Shown: positions 52,887-62,584, numbered from the stretch's first letter. The stretch is 64,000 bases of DNA from Candidatus Heimdallarchaeota archaeon (GCA_011364965.1 RDOB01000003.1:62001-126000), one strand, 5' to 3'. The notes: generated by a model from the sequence alone, not told the origin. Program-made: numbers and translations.

Positions 52887-54359
52887 TTGGAACTCTTGTA
52901 TGAAATTAACGCACGCCTATGGTTGACCGAACTAAAAGACAAATATCAAGACTCATTGTTTTTAATTGATGTACCAGATGATGAATGGACAACTATTCGC
53001 AATAAAGGATTTGAATGGATTTGGCTGATGGGAGTATGGGAAACTGCCGAAGTGGACGATTTAGATAGGTATCCATTTCTAAAAAGTGTTTTCGATGAAG
53101 CCTTGCCCACTTGGCAAAAACCCGACACTGTAGGATCCCCTTATTCGATTATGAAGTATTCATTAAATCCATATTTAGGCAATAAAGGTGATCTAGCGGA
53201 ACTTAAATCAAAATTGAATTCCTTTGGAATCAAACTAATTCTTGACTTTATACCAAATCACTTATCTTACCTGACAACTTACCTTCAAACAAATGTAGAT
53301 TATTTCATTCACTCAAAAACCGAAATCAGGGAAAGACGGAAATTATTTTTTCATACTGGTACTAATTATATTGCAATGGGCAAAGATCCTCATTTCGATC
53401 CATGGACCGATACTTCTCAATTAAATATTTTTAATGAAAAGACAAGATTGTTTATGATTAACAATTTAAGACATATTGCTAAACATGCAGATGGAGTAAG
53501 ATGTGATATGGCGATGCTTGTCTTAAATGATATTTTCAATAGTACATGGGGATGGTTATTAAAAAAACAAGGATTTCTCATTCCCCAACAAGAATTTTGG
53601 AGTATTGCAATCCAAGAGATAAAATCAGAATTCCCAGAATTCACTTTTATAGCTGAAGTATATTGGAATCTAGAATGTAAATTGCAGGACTTGGGTTTTG
53701 ATTATACTTACGATAAAAGGCTGTATGATGAGTTAAAAAACTCAACAGGTGCTAATATTTACAATTATATTAACAGAAATTTTCCATTCCAAGAGAAAGC
53801 TATGCGATTTATTGAAAATCATGATGAAGAACGAGCAATTAAGGTATTTGGAAGTCAAAAATCACTTGCTGCTTTTGTGATAATTTCTACTTTACCTGGG
53901 ATGACCCTAGTTCATCAGGGACAATCTATTGGTAAAACAGTCAAAGCTCCGTTAAGACTTTTAAGAATTAAAGATGAAAACATAGATCGTGATTTAAACG
54001 CAAAATACGAAATAATATTTCAGTTCTTGTCGAATATAGAATCAAACGTTTCAAAATTTTCATTTATAAAAATAACTCAAGCTTGGGCTTACAATGACTC
54101 CCATTATAATATAACTAGCTGGATTTGGAGAACCAAGCAAAAATTTTTCCTTATAGTAGTCAATTATTCTTCGATAATGTCACAAGCAAACCTAAAACTT
54201 CCGAAAGACATCTTGGTACAAAATAACCTAATCTTTTCTGATAAATACGGAGAAAAAGAATATATAAGAGATTGTAAGAGCTTAATTGAAGAAGGGTTAT
54301 TTGTCGAATTAAAACCGTATAATTTCCATTTATTTGAGGTAAACCTGAAACCTTTATGA
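52887..54359 (+). CDS. GH13 alpha-amylase-family enzyme, cytoplasmic
   Basis: A 490-residue glycoside hydrolase or transglycosidase of family GH13. The four conserved regions are LDFIPNH (119-125), DGVRCDMAM (202-210, nucleophile D207), FIAEVYW (254-260, acid E257) and FIENHDEER (308-316, D313). No signal peptide, so it acts inside the cell. The beta-barrel start YEINARLWLTEL is typical. TTG 52887 follows AAAGGAT. A GPH-type sugar carrier gene lies downstream on the opposite strand. Substrate likely an alpha-glucan, sucrose, trehalose or similar, not decidable by eye. Confidence 0.87.
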   Translation: MELLYEINARLWLTELKDKYQDSLFLIDVPDDEWTTIRNKGFEWIWLMGVWETAEVDDLDRYPFLKSVFDEALPTWQKPDTVGSPYSIMKYSLNPYLGNKGDLAELKSKLNSFGIKLILDFIPNHLSYLTTYLQTNVDYFIHSKTEIRERRKLFFHTGTNYIAMGKDPHFDPWTDTSQLNIFNEKTRLFMINNLRHIAKHADGVRCDMAMLVLNDIFNSTWGWLLKKQGFLIPQQEFWSIAIQEIKSEFPEFTFIAEVYWNLECKLQDLGFDYTYDKRLYDELKNSTGANIYNYINRNFPFQEKAMRFIENHDEERAIKVFGSQKSLAAFVIISTLPGMTLVHQGQSIGKTVKAPLRLLRIKDENIDRDLNAKYEIIFQFLSNIESNVSKFSFIKITQAWAYNDSHYNITSWIWRTKQKFFLIVVNYSSIMSQANLKLPKDILVQNNLIFSDKYGEKEYIRDCKSLIEEGLFVELKPYNFHLFEVNLKPL

Positions 54360-54384
54360 TTAATCAAATCTGTTTTTGTCGATT

Positions 54385-55776
54385 TCAGGTAAGACGTTTC
54401 TTTTCATGAATTAATTTCAACGCTTGTTTCATTTCCTCAAGATATTTTCCATGAATTGGATAGAAATACAAACAAATTAGACCTATCATTAAAACAATTG
54501 CAGGATAAACTCCTATAAGAAATCTAAGACCTAAAAGAACATCCACCCCTGGATTTGGTGTGTATGTACTCCATTCTGTCCCTGAAAATACTAAGCCAAT
54601 CATAAAGAAATTAATTACCCCTGACAACCTAATGATGAATGAGATTGTGCCATAATAGCCACCAGCTCTTCTACCACCATGACGAACTTCATCATCATCA
54701 ATTATTTCAGCAATACATTGATCATAAAAGTAGATTGAGCCTCCCAGACCAAAACCGACGAAAGCCATGGTAATAAATCCTGAAATAAGATCGAATGAAA
54801 AGCAGAAAACTAATAGAGCAATTGCCCAACACCCAAATACAATAATGCCTGTTGTTCTTGCCCCCCGAATTTGTCGTAATTTGGTCCACAAAGGCAATGA
54901 AAAACCCCCAACTAAAAATCCAATAAGCAATAAAACACCAATGAGAATCGAATCAGTTTCAGCAATGCCTAATATGTACGTAGCAAACAATGGAATAACA
55001 GTTGGTAAAATCCCATTGCAGATCCATGTAGCTAAAGCTGCTACAACAAAAAACCGAAATGCTTTATTTTGAAAAGTGAATTTTAAAGATTTAAAATATG
55101 AAGGCATTGTTTTAGAATCTTTGAGGAACTCTGATCGCTCTCGTGCACCCCATTTGAGAAATATACTGTAAGAAATAACTATAACAAATGCTGCAATAAA
55201 TCCCACTATTATATATTGACTCTGGGTATATGAATATGCATACTGATTTGTTATATCCTCAATGATGATAGTGGGGAGAATAAAAGCAAGAACGAGGGCA
55301 ATAATCACGAAAATTCCCCTCATTTGGCCAACTTCACTCCGAGCTTTCGTTGTGATAAACAATTCAGCCCATAAGGCATTATAATTTAGATTGAAAGCTG
55401 TGTATACAGTATCAAAAAGAAATAAAATTAAGAGAAAATATATGAAATTTATTTCCTTGGAAGATATTTGCATAGGGGGAAGCCATAATAAGATCATAAC
55501 AAGTGCTAGAGGTAATGTCGCTCCAACGAGCCAGGGATAACGTCTCCCCCAACGCGTATGGGTTTTATCAGATAAAAAGCCAATTAAAGGATCATTTATC
55601 GAATTCCATAAAGACCAAATTATAAAACCTCCACTTATCCACAAGATTGGAAGCTTTACTACTGTGAAATAAAATGTGAAAATCAAGAAAGTGAATGTTT
55701 GATATGCTACTCCATCACCAATTTCACCGAAGGAGAAAATTATTTTTGTTAGAAGGGGGATTTTTTCTTCAGTCAT
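54385..55776 (-). CDS. GPH-family sugar:cation symporter (MFS)
   Basis: A 463-residue membrane protein with about twelve helices of the glycoside-pentoside-hexuronide:cation symporter family. Marks are FGEIGDGVAYQTFTFLIFTFYF, NSINDPLIGFLSDKTHTRWGRRYPWLV (the GPH signature loop with NDP and RWGRR) and YDQCIAEIIDDDE in the second half. It would import a disaccharide or oligosaccharide. It is convergent with the GH13 gene, with ends 26 bases apart, and likely works with it. Confidence 0.88.
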   Translation of the reverse strand: MTEEKIPLLTKIIFSFGEIGDGVAYQTFTFLIFTFYFTVVKLPILWISGGFIIWSLWNSINDPLIGFLSDKTHTRWGRRYPWLVGATLPLALVMILLWLPPMQISSKEINFIYFLLILFLFDTVYTAFNLNYNALWAELFITTKARSEVGQMRGIFVIIALVLAFILPTIIIEDITNQYAYSYTQSQYIIVGFIAAFVIVISYSIFLKWGARERSEFLKDSKTMPSYFKSLKFTFQNKAFRFFVVAALATWICNGILPTVIPLFATYILGIAETDSILIGVLLLIGFLVGGFSLPLWTKLRQIRGARTTGIIVFGCWAIALLVFCFSFDLISGFITMAFVGFGLGGSIYFYDQCIAEIIDDDEVRHGGRRAGGYYGTISFIIRLSGVINFFMIGLVFSGTEWSTYTPNPGVDVLLGLRFLIGVYPAIVLMIGLICLYFYPIHGKYLEEMKQALKLIHEKKRLT

Positions 55777-55890
55777 AAGGTATCGTTCCTCTTTTATCTA
55801 TCTAGTGAATTCTTTCTCTTTGACAACTCCTTGGTTTATAAAACCTTTTAACTTACTTTAAAGCGACTTTGGAACTAATGATATTACAAA

Positions 55891-57006
55891 TTATTTCTTT
55901 GACACTTTCCTATGTTGACAGTATAAGACTAAACCAAGAAAAATTGGTATTTGATAGAGTGGAGTGGAAGAGGAGCTTGAAGTATTGTTTGAAGAAATAG
56001 TTATTGTATCTGCTTTACTTGTTGTGTCTGTCTCAGGATCATATATTAAGGTATCAATTGTTAAATTAACTTGGCCCTCGTACTCATTAACAGTGACATT
56101 ACAATAATGATAATCCGAAAAATATACATCTCCTTCTTGCCATTCCGATCGATCCCCATCTACAGCAAGATCTTCATTTACTCCTCCTGTGACAATATAA
56201 GTAGTTCCATTTCTTTGAGTCCGATAATAATAATGATCATGTCCAGAAAAAACCAAATCAACTTTATATTCCACAAATAAAGGTTCCAAAACCCTTCGGA
56301 TTTCCTGTGCTGCAGTAACTCGACCTACTCGTAGGATAGAATAACTTGGACGATGATAGACCGTAATTACGAAATCAATAGTATTACTTTTGAGATCAGC
56401 CTTTATCCAATCTAATTGTTCTGATGTTATATCAAATACTCCATTGTCTCCTCCTTCCCAATATTCTTCTGTATTAATTACAATTACATGTACTTGATCA
56501 TTATAATCAAATGAATAATACCTCTCATTACCAGGTAAATCTACATTTGCTTCGTAAACAGAGAAATCCTCATCAGCTGGTGCATAAATGCCATCTCCTA
56601 GCGCATAATTATATAACTCATGATTACCGATTGCATAATAAATGGAGGTATTTTTAGCAGTAAAATTCGCAATATCTTCAAAATATCGATCCCAATCATC
56701 TTGTTCTCCGCCTGATTTCACCATATCACCTGTGTGTATCAGAAATTCCATATTAGGATTATTTGCGGCAATATTATTAAACATTTGAGCTCTTATTGGA
56801 CAGCTGGCATTATCAGTATTATATGCTTGGATTTCTTCAACCCAGTACCCAATTGCTTGTCGGGTATCTCCTAGCACGATAAATTGCCATGGATTAGCTA
56901 TTTTTGGATTTGAAAGAGTTACATCCATAGGTTTTGTAATCATTCCAGAGATTCCAGCTATAATTAGAACCATCAATGCTATTTTAAGAAATTTATTGCT
57001 TTTCAT
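55891..57006 (-). CDS. Secreted metallophosphoesterase (calcineurin-like)
   Basis: A 371-residue protein with a signal sequence (KFLKIALMVLIIAGISGMI), a phosphoesterase core and a C-terminal membrane helix (PIFLGLVLYCQ...) after a serine-rich stretch. The metal-binding blocks are VLGDTR, HTGDMVKSG, IGNHELY, VYHRP and FSGHDHYYY, the set of the calcineurin/purple acid phosphatase superfamily. It probably cleaves phosphate esters outside the cell. Three other anchored proteins in the window share the architecture. Confidence 0.87.
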   Translation of the reverse strand: MKSNKFLKIALMVLIIAGISGMITKPMDVTLSNPKIANPWQFIVLGDTRQAIGYWVEEIQAYNTDNASCPIRAQMFNNIAANNPNMEFLIHTGDMVKSGGEQDDWDRYFEDIANFTAKNTSIYYAIGNHELYNYALGDGIYAPADEDFSVYEANVDLPGNERYYSFDYNDQVHVIVINTEEYWEGGDNGVFDITSEQLDWIKADLKSNTIDFVITVYHRPSYSILRVGRVTAAQEIRRVLEPLFVEYKVDLVFSGHDHYYYRTQRNGTTYIVTGGVNEDLAVDGDRSEWQEGDVYFSDYHYCNVTVNEYEGQVNLTIDTLIYDPETDTTSKADTITISSNNTSSSSSTPLYQIPIFLGLVLYCQHRKVSKK

Positions 57007-57175
57007 AACTCTAATCTGACTAAATTTCAGTTTATTAAGATTTTCATTGGATTTCTCTCTGAATATTTGTGGAAGAAATGAAAAGATTATTTTTTATCTG
57101 AACTTTGATTCAATAAAAAGACTTAAGCGTGGGAAAGTTAAATGAGAAGTCTTCTTAATATTAATCTTTAACTGT

Positions 57176-57420
57176 CTACTTTTTTATTATGTTATAACTC
57201 AGAAAACCTGATCGATCAAAATTCACATTTATTACCTCAAATCCATTCTTTGTAATAAATTGTTCAACATAACTTAATCCTTCAGAGATTCCCTTGTCTT
57301 TTTTGCGAGTTTAATCTCCTCAACTCCAGCAGAAGGGTAATATTTAACTTTTTTATGTACAAAATAAATATTTATCATCTCTAATTTCATTTTACTCACC
57401 AAATTAATTAAATCTTCCAA
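57176..57420 (-). pseudogene. Frameshifted small gene, unknown family
   Basis: Two minus-strand frames read as one protein broken by a one-base shift in a run of six A (57299-57304 on the plus strand as T). The first frame (from TTG 57420 or ATG 57390) gives EDLINLVSKMKLEMINIYFV, YYPSAGVEEIKLAKK, and the second continues DKGISEGLSYVEQFITKNG, INVNFDRSGFLSYNIIKK to a stop at 57176-57178. The composition is that of a real protein. Natural decay or an assembly error in the homopolymer are both possible. The rest of the gap 57007-57533 holds the PadR promoter. Confidence 0.45.
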
Positions 57421-57481
57421 AATTATACACCATTATAGACTTTTTGACACGTATTCTGAAATGCAAAAAGTTATATACTTA

Positions 57482-57515
57482 ATACTATAACTCATATATA
57501 GATAACTTATAGTAT
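57482..57515. promoter_or_regulatory. Inverted repeat before the PadR operon (candidate operator)
   Basis: atactataa (57482-57490) and ttatagtat (57507-57515) form a perfect nine-base inverted repeat with a 16-base spacer, overlapping a TATA-rich stretch. It ends 19 bases before ATG 57534. PadR proteins bind such repeats and repress their own operon. Confidence 0.55.
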
Positions 57516-57533
57516 AACTGAAGGGAACATTGT

Positions 57534-57863
57534 ATGGAAGACGTGGAAAAATGGGCTGAGCAGTTTAAGAAAGGATTTTCAAATCCTTTTGTGTTATTAT
57601 CCCTCTCGAAGACTCCCAATTATCCATATGGAATAACAAAAGCTGTAGCAGAGAAAACAAATGGTAAATTTACTATTGCTGGTTCTAATATATATCCAAT
57701 TTTGAAAAAAATGGAGAAAATGCAACTAATTGTGGAAACACAAGACCAAGAATCAGACCGAAAATTCTATCGTTTGACAAGCAATGGAGAAGTCTTCTTG
57801 AGCTCATTGAAACATGTTATGAAGGATTTTATTGAAGTTATTCAAATTATGTTAAATGATTAG
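57534..57863 (+). CDS. PadR-family transcriptional regulator
   Basis: A 109-residue winged-helix regulator of the short PadR type. FSNPFVLLSLSKTPNYPYGI, AGSNIYPILKKMEKMQLIVE (recognition helix and wing) and DRKFYRLTSNGEVFLSSL are the family blocks, and a C-terminal helix serves for dimerisation. GAAGGGA lies before the ATG. It is the first gene of a four-gene operon and has an inverted repeat upstream. It probably represses the HAAS/RDD membrane protein and the genes that follow. Confidence 0.88.
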   Translation: MEDVEKWAEQFKKGFSNPFVLLSLSKTPNYPYGITKAVAEKTNGKFTIAGSNIYPILKKMEKMQLIVETQDQESDRKFYRLTSNGEVFLSSLKHVMKDFIEVIQIMLND

Positions 57864-57873
57864 GTGAAAATGC

Positions 57874-58584
57874 ATGAAAAAAATACATCAAGAATTAATT
57901 GATGAATATATTGAGAAAATAAATCGCTTATTGCCATATCCTAAGGAAACAAAGCAAGACGCGTTAGAAATTTTACGCTCAGATGTTTCAGCAGCATTAG
58001 CTGATGTACAGGACGGAGATCCTTCATCTACCTTTGGTAAGCCTATAGAAGTAGCTAAAGATATTCTGGAAGGGCAAGAATGGCACCATCAGCGCGCTGG
58101 ATGGGGGATTCGATTTATTGCATGGGGTATTGATTTATTTCTGAAACTAGGTTTTGCATTTCTTATTTTAGCGATTGGATTCGGATTAATGCTAATAATA
58201 ATGCCTTTTGATGAATTAATCCAAGAATTTGCTAAATGGGAAACTAGTGAATTTAATGAGATTATCGCCAGTCCTACAACATTTATTTCAATTTTGACAA
58301 TAATTCCTGCCACTCTTATATTTATGGCTTATAATATTGTTTTAGAATATTTTTTCAGTGCAACTATTGGTAAAAAATTACTTGGTTTAAGAGCTGTAGA
58401 TCACAGTGGAATTAAAATGGTAGGTAGACAAGTAATCATTCGTAATCTATCTAAAATTGTGTTTGGGGAATTTTTAATTCTTGATGTAGTTCTTGGGATG
58501 ATTCTTGAAAAACAGACTCCAGAGAGAACTCAAAATCAGCGCGGATTAGATATCTTGGCAGAAACCATTGTCATTCGAGTTTAA
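57874..58584 (+). CDS. HAAS-like and RDD-domain membrane protein
   Basis: A 236-residue membrane protein. The first 70 residues (LIDEYIEKINRLLPYPKETKQDALEILRSDV, then TFGKPIEVAKDIL) resemble the helical HAAS domain typical of PadR-linked membrane proteins. Three to four transmembrane helices follow with RDD marks: GIRFIAWGIDLFLKLGF, EYFFSATIGKKLLGLRAVDHSG and RNLSK. PadR plus HAAS-type protein is a common operon pair. The gene starts ten bases after the PadR stop. Confidence 0.82.
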   Translation: MKKIHQELIDEYIEKINRLLPYPKETKQDALEILRSDVSAALADVQDGDPSSTFGKPIEVAKDILEGQEWHHQRAGWGIRFIAWGIDLFLKLGFAFLILAIGFGLMLIIMPFDELIQEFAKWETSEFNEIIASPTTFISILTIIPATLIFMAYNIVLEYFFSATIGKKLLGLRAVDHSGIKMVGRQVIIRNLSKIVFGEFLILDVVLGMILEKQTPERTQNQRGLDILAETIVIRV

Positions 58585-58604
58585 TTAATTAGGAGAAAAT
58601 TATT

Positions 58605-59114
58605 ATGAGTAAGACAATTCTAGTATATGCTACCCGATGGGGTGCTACAACAGAAACAGCACGAGAAATAATCAAAGTATTGAAGGAAAAATTCGGGATC
58701 GATGTGGATCTGGTTAATCTAAAAGATAAAAACAATGAAACGAATCGCAATCCTGATATCTCTTCTTATGATAACGTAATTCTAGGAGTTAGTTACGCTA
58801 AATTTAATTGGGCTAAAGAAGGAATGAATTTTTTGAAAAAAAATAAAGAGAAGTTGAAAAACAAGAAATTATTTGTATTTATTTCATCAGCTCGATGTGG
58901 AGGAGCTTGGCAATCAAGGAATTATGAAAAACATGAAGAACTACAGAAAAAGTTCATTGATAGAAAATTAGAGAAAGTTGGGGTGCAATTTACATCACGT
59001 AGGGGATTCGGAGGTTATTATATTAACCAACCGCCAGATAAAGCAGAAACTCGGGATTGGAACATGATTCGTGCTTGGGCAGAGGAAATAGGAGAAATCA
59101 TTAACTCTGGGTAA
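58605..59114 (+). CDS. Flavodoxin-domain protein (HemG-like)
   Basis: A 169-residue flavodoxin. The FMN phosphate loop is VYATRWGATTETAREI, VILGVSYAKFNWAKEGMNFL forms the middle strand and loop, and the C-terminal SARCGGAW block and YYINQPPDKAETRDWNMIRAWAEEI resemble menaquinone-dependent protoporphyrinogen oxidase HemG and related flavodoxins. It could act in electron transfer or redox sensing. AGGAG lies before the ATG. It is the third gene of the PadR operon, five bases before the metallo-beta-lactamase-fold gene. Confidence 0.87.
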   Translation: MSKTILVYATRWGATTETAREIIKVLKEKFGIDVDLVNLKDKNNETNRNPDISSYDNVILGVSYAKFNWAKEGMNFLKKNKEKLKNKKLFVFISSARCGGAWQSRNYEKHEELQKKFIDRKLEKVGVQFTSRRGFGGYYINQPPDKAETRDWNMIRAWAEEIGEIINSG

Positions 59115-59119
59115 CTTCA

Positions 59120-59815
59120 ATGTCAGGTCAAACATCCTCAACAACTAAAAACGCTAATATCATTCCTATAAAACTAGGAATCGTTAATTGCTATATTCTG
59201 AAAGGGAAAGAGGGATATATATTGATTGACACAGGATATGAAAGTAAACGAAAAATTCTCGAAAGGAAACTTGAGGAACTTGGGATTCCAGAGAAAAAGC
59301 TAAATCTCATTATTTTAACGCATCAAGATTTCGATCACACTGGAAATGCGGCATATCTACGTGATAAATTTAATACCAAAATAGCAATGCATAGGATTGA
59401 TTCTGAAGCAGTTGAACGAGGAGATATGTTATGGAATCGAAAAATGCGGAGTATTTTTTCTCGTTTTATTCTGAAAATTATCTTTTTATTCTTCCGAATT
59501 GGAAAATTCCAGAGATTTTCCCCTGATATTTATCTGGAAGAAGGAAGTGATCTTTCCGCTTATGGAATAAATATTAAAGTGATTAACTTACCTGGACACT
59601 CAAAAGGATCAATTGGAATCTTAACAGCAAATAACGATCTTTTCTGCGGAGATTTATTCATGAATACTGGAAAGAAACCGGCAAAGTCATCTCTAATCGA
59701 TATCAAGGAAGATTTGAATGCCAGTGTTGAAAAATTAAGAGAATTTCAAATAAACACAGTCTATCCTGGCCATGGTCCATCTTTTGAATTGGAAACGTTT
59801 TGGTTTAATCAATAA
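59120..59815 (+). CDS. Metallo-beta-lactamase-fold hydrolase (fourth gene of the PadR operon)
   Basis: A 231-residue hydrolase. The metal motif is THQDFDHTG (H68, D70, D72, H73: HxDxDH, with aspartate where many relatives have histidine), then NLPGHSKGSIGI, FCGDLFM and YPGHGPSF. A hydrophobic segment (FILKIIFLFFRIG, residues about 115-130) is unusual for this fold and may touch the membrane. Substrate unknown: thioesters, cyclic nucleotides and lactones are known for relatives. Cotranscribed with the flavodoxin gene. Confidence 0.85.
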   Translation: MSGQTSSTTKNANIIPIKLGIVNCYILKGKEGYILIDTGYESKRKILERKLEELGIPEKKLNLIILTHQDFDHTGNAAYLRDKFNTKIAMHRIDSEAVERGDMLWNRKMRSIFSRFILKIIFLFFRIGKFQRFSPDIYLEEGSDLSAYGINIKVINLPGHSKGSIGILTANNDLFCGDLFMNTGKKPAKSSLIDIKEDLNASVEKLREFQINTVYPGHGPSFELETFWFNQ

Positions 59816-59947
59816 TCTTAAGGAATAATTTTGCTATAAATTAGTTTCAGTTTAGAAACTACTATTCTCTTTTATTTATTACTTTATTAAAGGATTTTCC
59901 ACGTTGATCACTTTGTGATTGTGATCGAAATTGCGGGAGATAATGAT

Positions 59948-61528
59948 ATGAAGAAAAATCCAATTATTCTACCACTAACATTGCTTCTGATATGCTGTAC
60001 AACCGCTTTCTCTAGAGTGTCTACTGGAATGGCAGATAATACAGTGGATTTAGATGAGTACATACTTAGCAGTTTTTTAGGAGGAATAAGCGACGATCTT
60101 ATCAGAGATATGGCTATTGACTCTGAAGGAAATATCCTAGTGACTGGTGATACAATGTCTGAGAATTTTCCTACTAGGGACGCATTTCAAGATACTTTTG
60201 CAGGAGGTATTCAAGACGTTCACACTGTCAGTGGAGATGCTTTTATAGCAAAATTTAACTCCATAGGTAACTTAATTTGGGCAAGTTATTTGGGAGGTTC
60301 CAGTAATGATGGAGGAATAGGTGTTCACGTAGATAGTGTCGATAATATCTATGTGGTAGGTGTAACAAATTCCTTGGATTTTCCTGTAACTGGATCTAAT
60401 GCCTCTCATGGAGGTTCAGATAAGTTTGTCACTAAATTTGCCTCCAACGGTACCTTAATTTTTTCTATGTGCATTGGAACTTCTGAAGAAGAAAATTTAG
60501 AAGGTTCTATCATGTTTTCTGATCTTTTGACAATCACGGGGAGTACAACCTCTCCGAGCTTTCCTATTACGGAAACTGCTCTGCAACCAAGTTTTGAGGG
60601 ACAAATAGATGGAACCATTGTCCAAGTTTTACCGAATGGATCCATTTATTATTCAAGTTTCTTTGGTGGATCTGGCGTGGATGTGATAGGAGAAATCTAT
60701 GCTAGTGAGAGTGGTAAGTATATTATCAATGGTTATTCAGATAGCCCAGACTTACCATTTACGGAGAATGCATATTCGTCAGAAATATCGGGGCCAGGAC
60801 GAGACTTCTTCATAGCTGTTCTTACAACTGATATGGAAATAGAATATTGTACATATTTTGGGGGATCTGGAGTAGATGATTGTTTTGGATGCACATTTGA
60901 CACTGAAAATAGTATGATATTTTCTGGAAGAACATGGTCAGTAGATTTCCCGATAGCAAACGCGTGGCAATCAACTTATTCTGGAGTAGAAGGTGATGTT
61001 AATGGGGTGGACGCGTTTGTTACAAAGATTAACAGTACTGGACAAATTGTTTTCTCTAGTTACTTTGGAGGCCTTTCATGGGATACATTACATTTCGTAG
61101 ATACTGATGATCAGAATAACATCTTTACCTGTGGTGATGCGCCGACGAATGATTTTCCAGTATTCTCTAACGCTATTCAAGAAGAAATAGTAGGTAATAG
61201 TGATATAGTCTTTTTAGTGTTAAACCCTGAAGGAAAACCATATTTTGGCACTTATTTTGGAGGTAGTAATCCAGAGCATGTTTGGAACATGGAAAGATTT
61301 TCAGATCATATTTATATCGTTGGTCATACAGCATCTGTGGATTTTCCAGTGACGAGTGGCGTTTTTCAGGAAAATAAGAATGGTTCTCAAGATGGATTTT
61401 TCCTTAGATTTGACCTTTCTAAGTATCTTGAAGATTACCCGCAGAAAACTAAATCTAGGATTGGTTTGGAATTTGGAGTAATTCTTAGTGCTATAATCCT
61501 GTTCACCCGTAGAAGAAAGAAAGCATAA
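59948..61528 (+). CDS. Surface-anchored SBBP-repeat beta-propeller protein
   Basis: A 526-residue secreted protein. A signal sequence (KKNPIILPLTLLLICCTTAFS) is followed by about seven repeats of the SBBP type: YLGGSSNDGGIGVHVDSV, NIYVVGVTNSLDFPVT, YFGGSGVDDCFGCTFDT and YIVGHTASVDFPVTSG. Such repeats form seven-bladed propellers. A transmembrane helix (GLEFGVILSAIILFT) and basic tail RRRKKA end it. ATG 59948 is chosen, since GGAG lies eight bases upstream and the signal peptide starts there; GTG 59915 would precede the signal by 11 residues. The role is likely adhesion or surface structure. Confidence 0.82.
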   Translation: MKKNPIILPLTLLLICCTTAFSRVSTGMADNTVDLDEYILSSFLGGISDDLIRDMAIDSEGNILVTGDTMSENFPTRDAFQDTFAGGIQDVHTVSGDAFIAKFNSIGNLIWASYLGGSSNDGGIGVHVDSVDNIYVVGVTNSLDFPVTGSNASHGGSDKFVTKFASNGTLIFSMCIGTSEEENLEGSIMFSDLLTITGSTTSPSFPITETALQPSFEGQIDGTIVQVLPNGSIYYSSFFGGSGVDVIGEIYASESGKYIINGYSDSPDLPFTENAYSSEISGPGRDFFIAVLTTDMEIEYCTYFGGSGVDDCFGCTFDTENSMIFSGRTWSVDFPIANAWQSTYSGVEGDVNGVDAFVTKINSTGQIVFSSYFGGLSWDTLHFVDTDDQNNIFTCGDAPTNDFPVFSNAIQEEIVGNSDIVFLVLNPEGKPYFGTYFGGSNPEHVWNMERFSDHIYIVGHTASVDFPVTSGVFQENKNGSQDGFFLRFDLSKYLEDYPQKTKSRIGLEFGVILSAIILFTRRRKKA

Positions 61529-61615
61529 CTGCTTCCTTTTCCCTTTTTATTAAAGGATTTTGAAAATAAATTTAAACTAATTTTTCAGCTATTCTTCCAC
61601 CTGTGAGTGATAAGG

Positions 61616-62584
61616 ATGACTGCGATCAGGAAAGAAGGAAAAGTTAATGAAAATGCCACTTTGATTGATTTCAAGTACGAAGGGGCAGCAGCTGTAGGAG
61701 GGGTTTATTTCGTTGAGGCAGGGAAAACCTGTCTTATCGATAGTGGTTGTAAAGATGGAGCTAAATATATAATAAAATCATTGAAAACTATGAATAAATT
61801 TCCTCCCGACTACGTAATTCTTACTCATTCTCATTGGGATCACAGCCAAGGACTACCTATTATTAGGAGAGCTGCGGAAAAGCTGCAAAAATCGATAGAG
61901 GTATTTGCTTCAAAGAAAGCTATACCCTTATTAGAATCACAGACCTATAATGAAATATTAAAAAAAATAAAATTTGAAAATATAACTGATATTTCTCCTC
62001 TGAAAGAGGGGGATTCAATTGACTTAGAGGGGCTTAATCTCAAAGTTATTGATGTTCCAGGTCACAACCTCGACCATATTGCTCTTTACGATGAAAAGAC
62101 GAGAAATATCTTTGTTGGGGACTCAATTGGTATTAAGATCGACGATCGTGCATTTCTTTCTCCCATAATGCCACCTAACTGGAATGAATCTGATTATCTA
62201 AATACAATTGATAAACTCAAGCAAATCAAATTTGAAAGTATAAGTTTAGCACATTATGGATATATTTTTGGAGAAGAAGCACAAAATATCCTACATGAAT
62301 CCCAACAGATCTTTGAACTTGAAAATAAAGTTTATAAAATTGCAGAAAAGGAAGGAAAACTGGATGATATTAACTATCTAGTCGAACTCGCTGTTCGAGA
62401 GATGAATCCAATCATTCCTGATCTCAAACTTGAAAATTTTTTCATGCGTTCAATATTAAGCGTGATGAATTCAATTCGAGGAATTGTTCGCAAAAAACCA
62501 ATTACTGTCGGCGATATAATGCTGAAACAAATCCTAGAGACTAAAGTTAAAGGTTATAAGATTTCAAAGGGAATCAGATGGTAA
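61616..62584 (+). CDS. Metallo-beta-lactamase-fold hydrolase with C-terminal helical extension
   Basis: A 322-residue hydrolase. The canonical metal motif is THSHWDHSQ (H71, H73, D75, H76), then VPGHNLDHIALYD, FVGDSIG and LAHYG. A helical C-terminal region of about 100 residues (ELENKVYKIAEKEGKLDD and PDLKLENFFMRSIL) is added after the fold. ATG 61616 follows GTG 61607, which could also be the start. Unlike the protein at 59120 its metal set is complete. Substrate unknown. Confidence 0.85.
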   Translation: MTAIRKEGKVNENATLIDFKYEGAAAVGGVYFVEAGKTCLIDSGCKDGAKYIIKSLKTMNKFPPDYVILTHSHWDHSQGLPIIRRAAEKLQKSIEVFASKKAIPLLESQTYNEILKKIKFENITDISPLKEGDSIDLEGLNLKVIDVPGHNLDHIALYDEKTRNIFVGDSIGIKIDDRAFLSPIMPPNWNESDYLNTIDKLKQIKFESISLAHYGYIFGEEAQNILHESQQIFELENKVYKIAEKEGKLDDINYLVELAVREMNPIIPDLKLENFFMRSILSVMNSIRGIVRKKPITVGDIMLKQILETKVKGYKISKGIRW

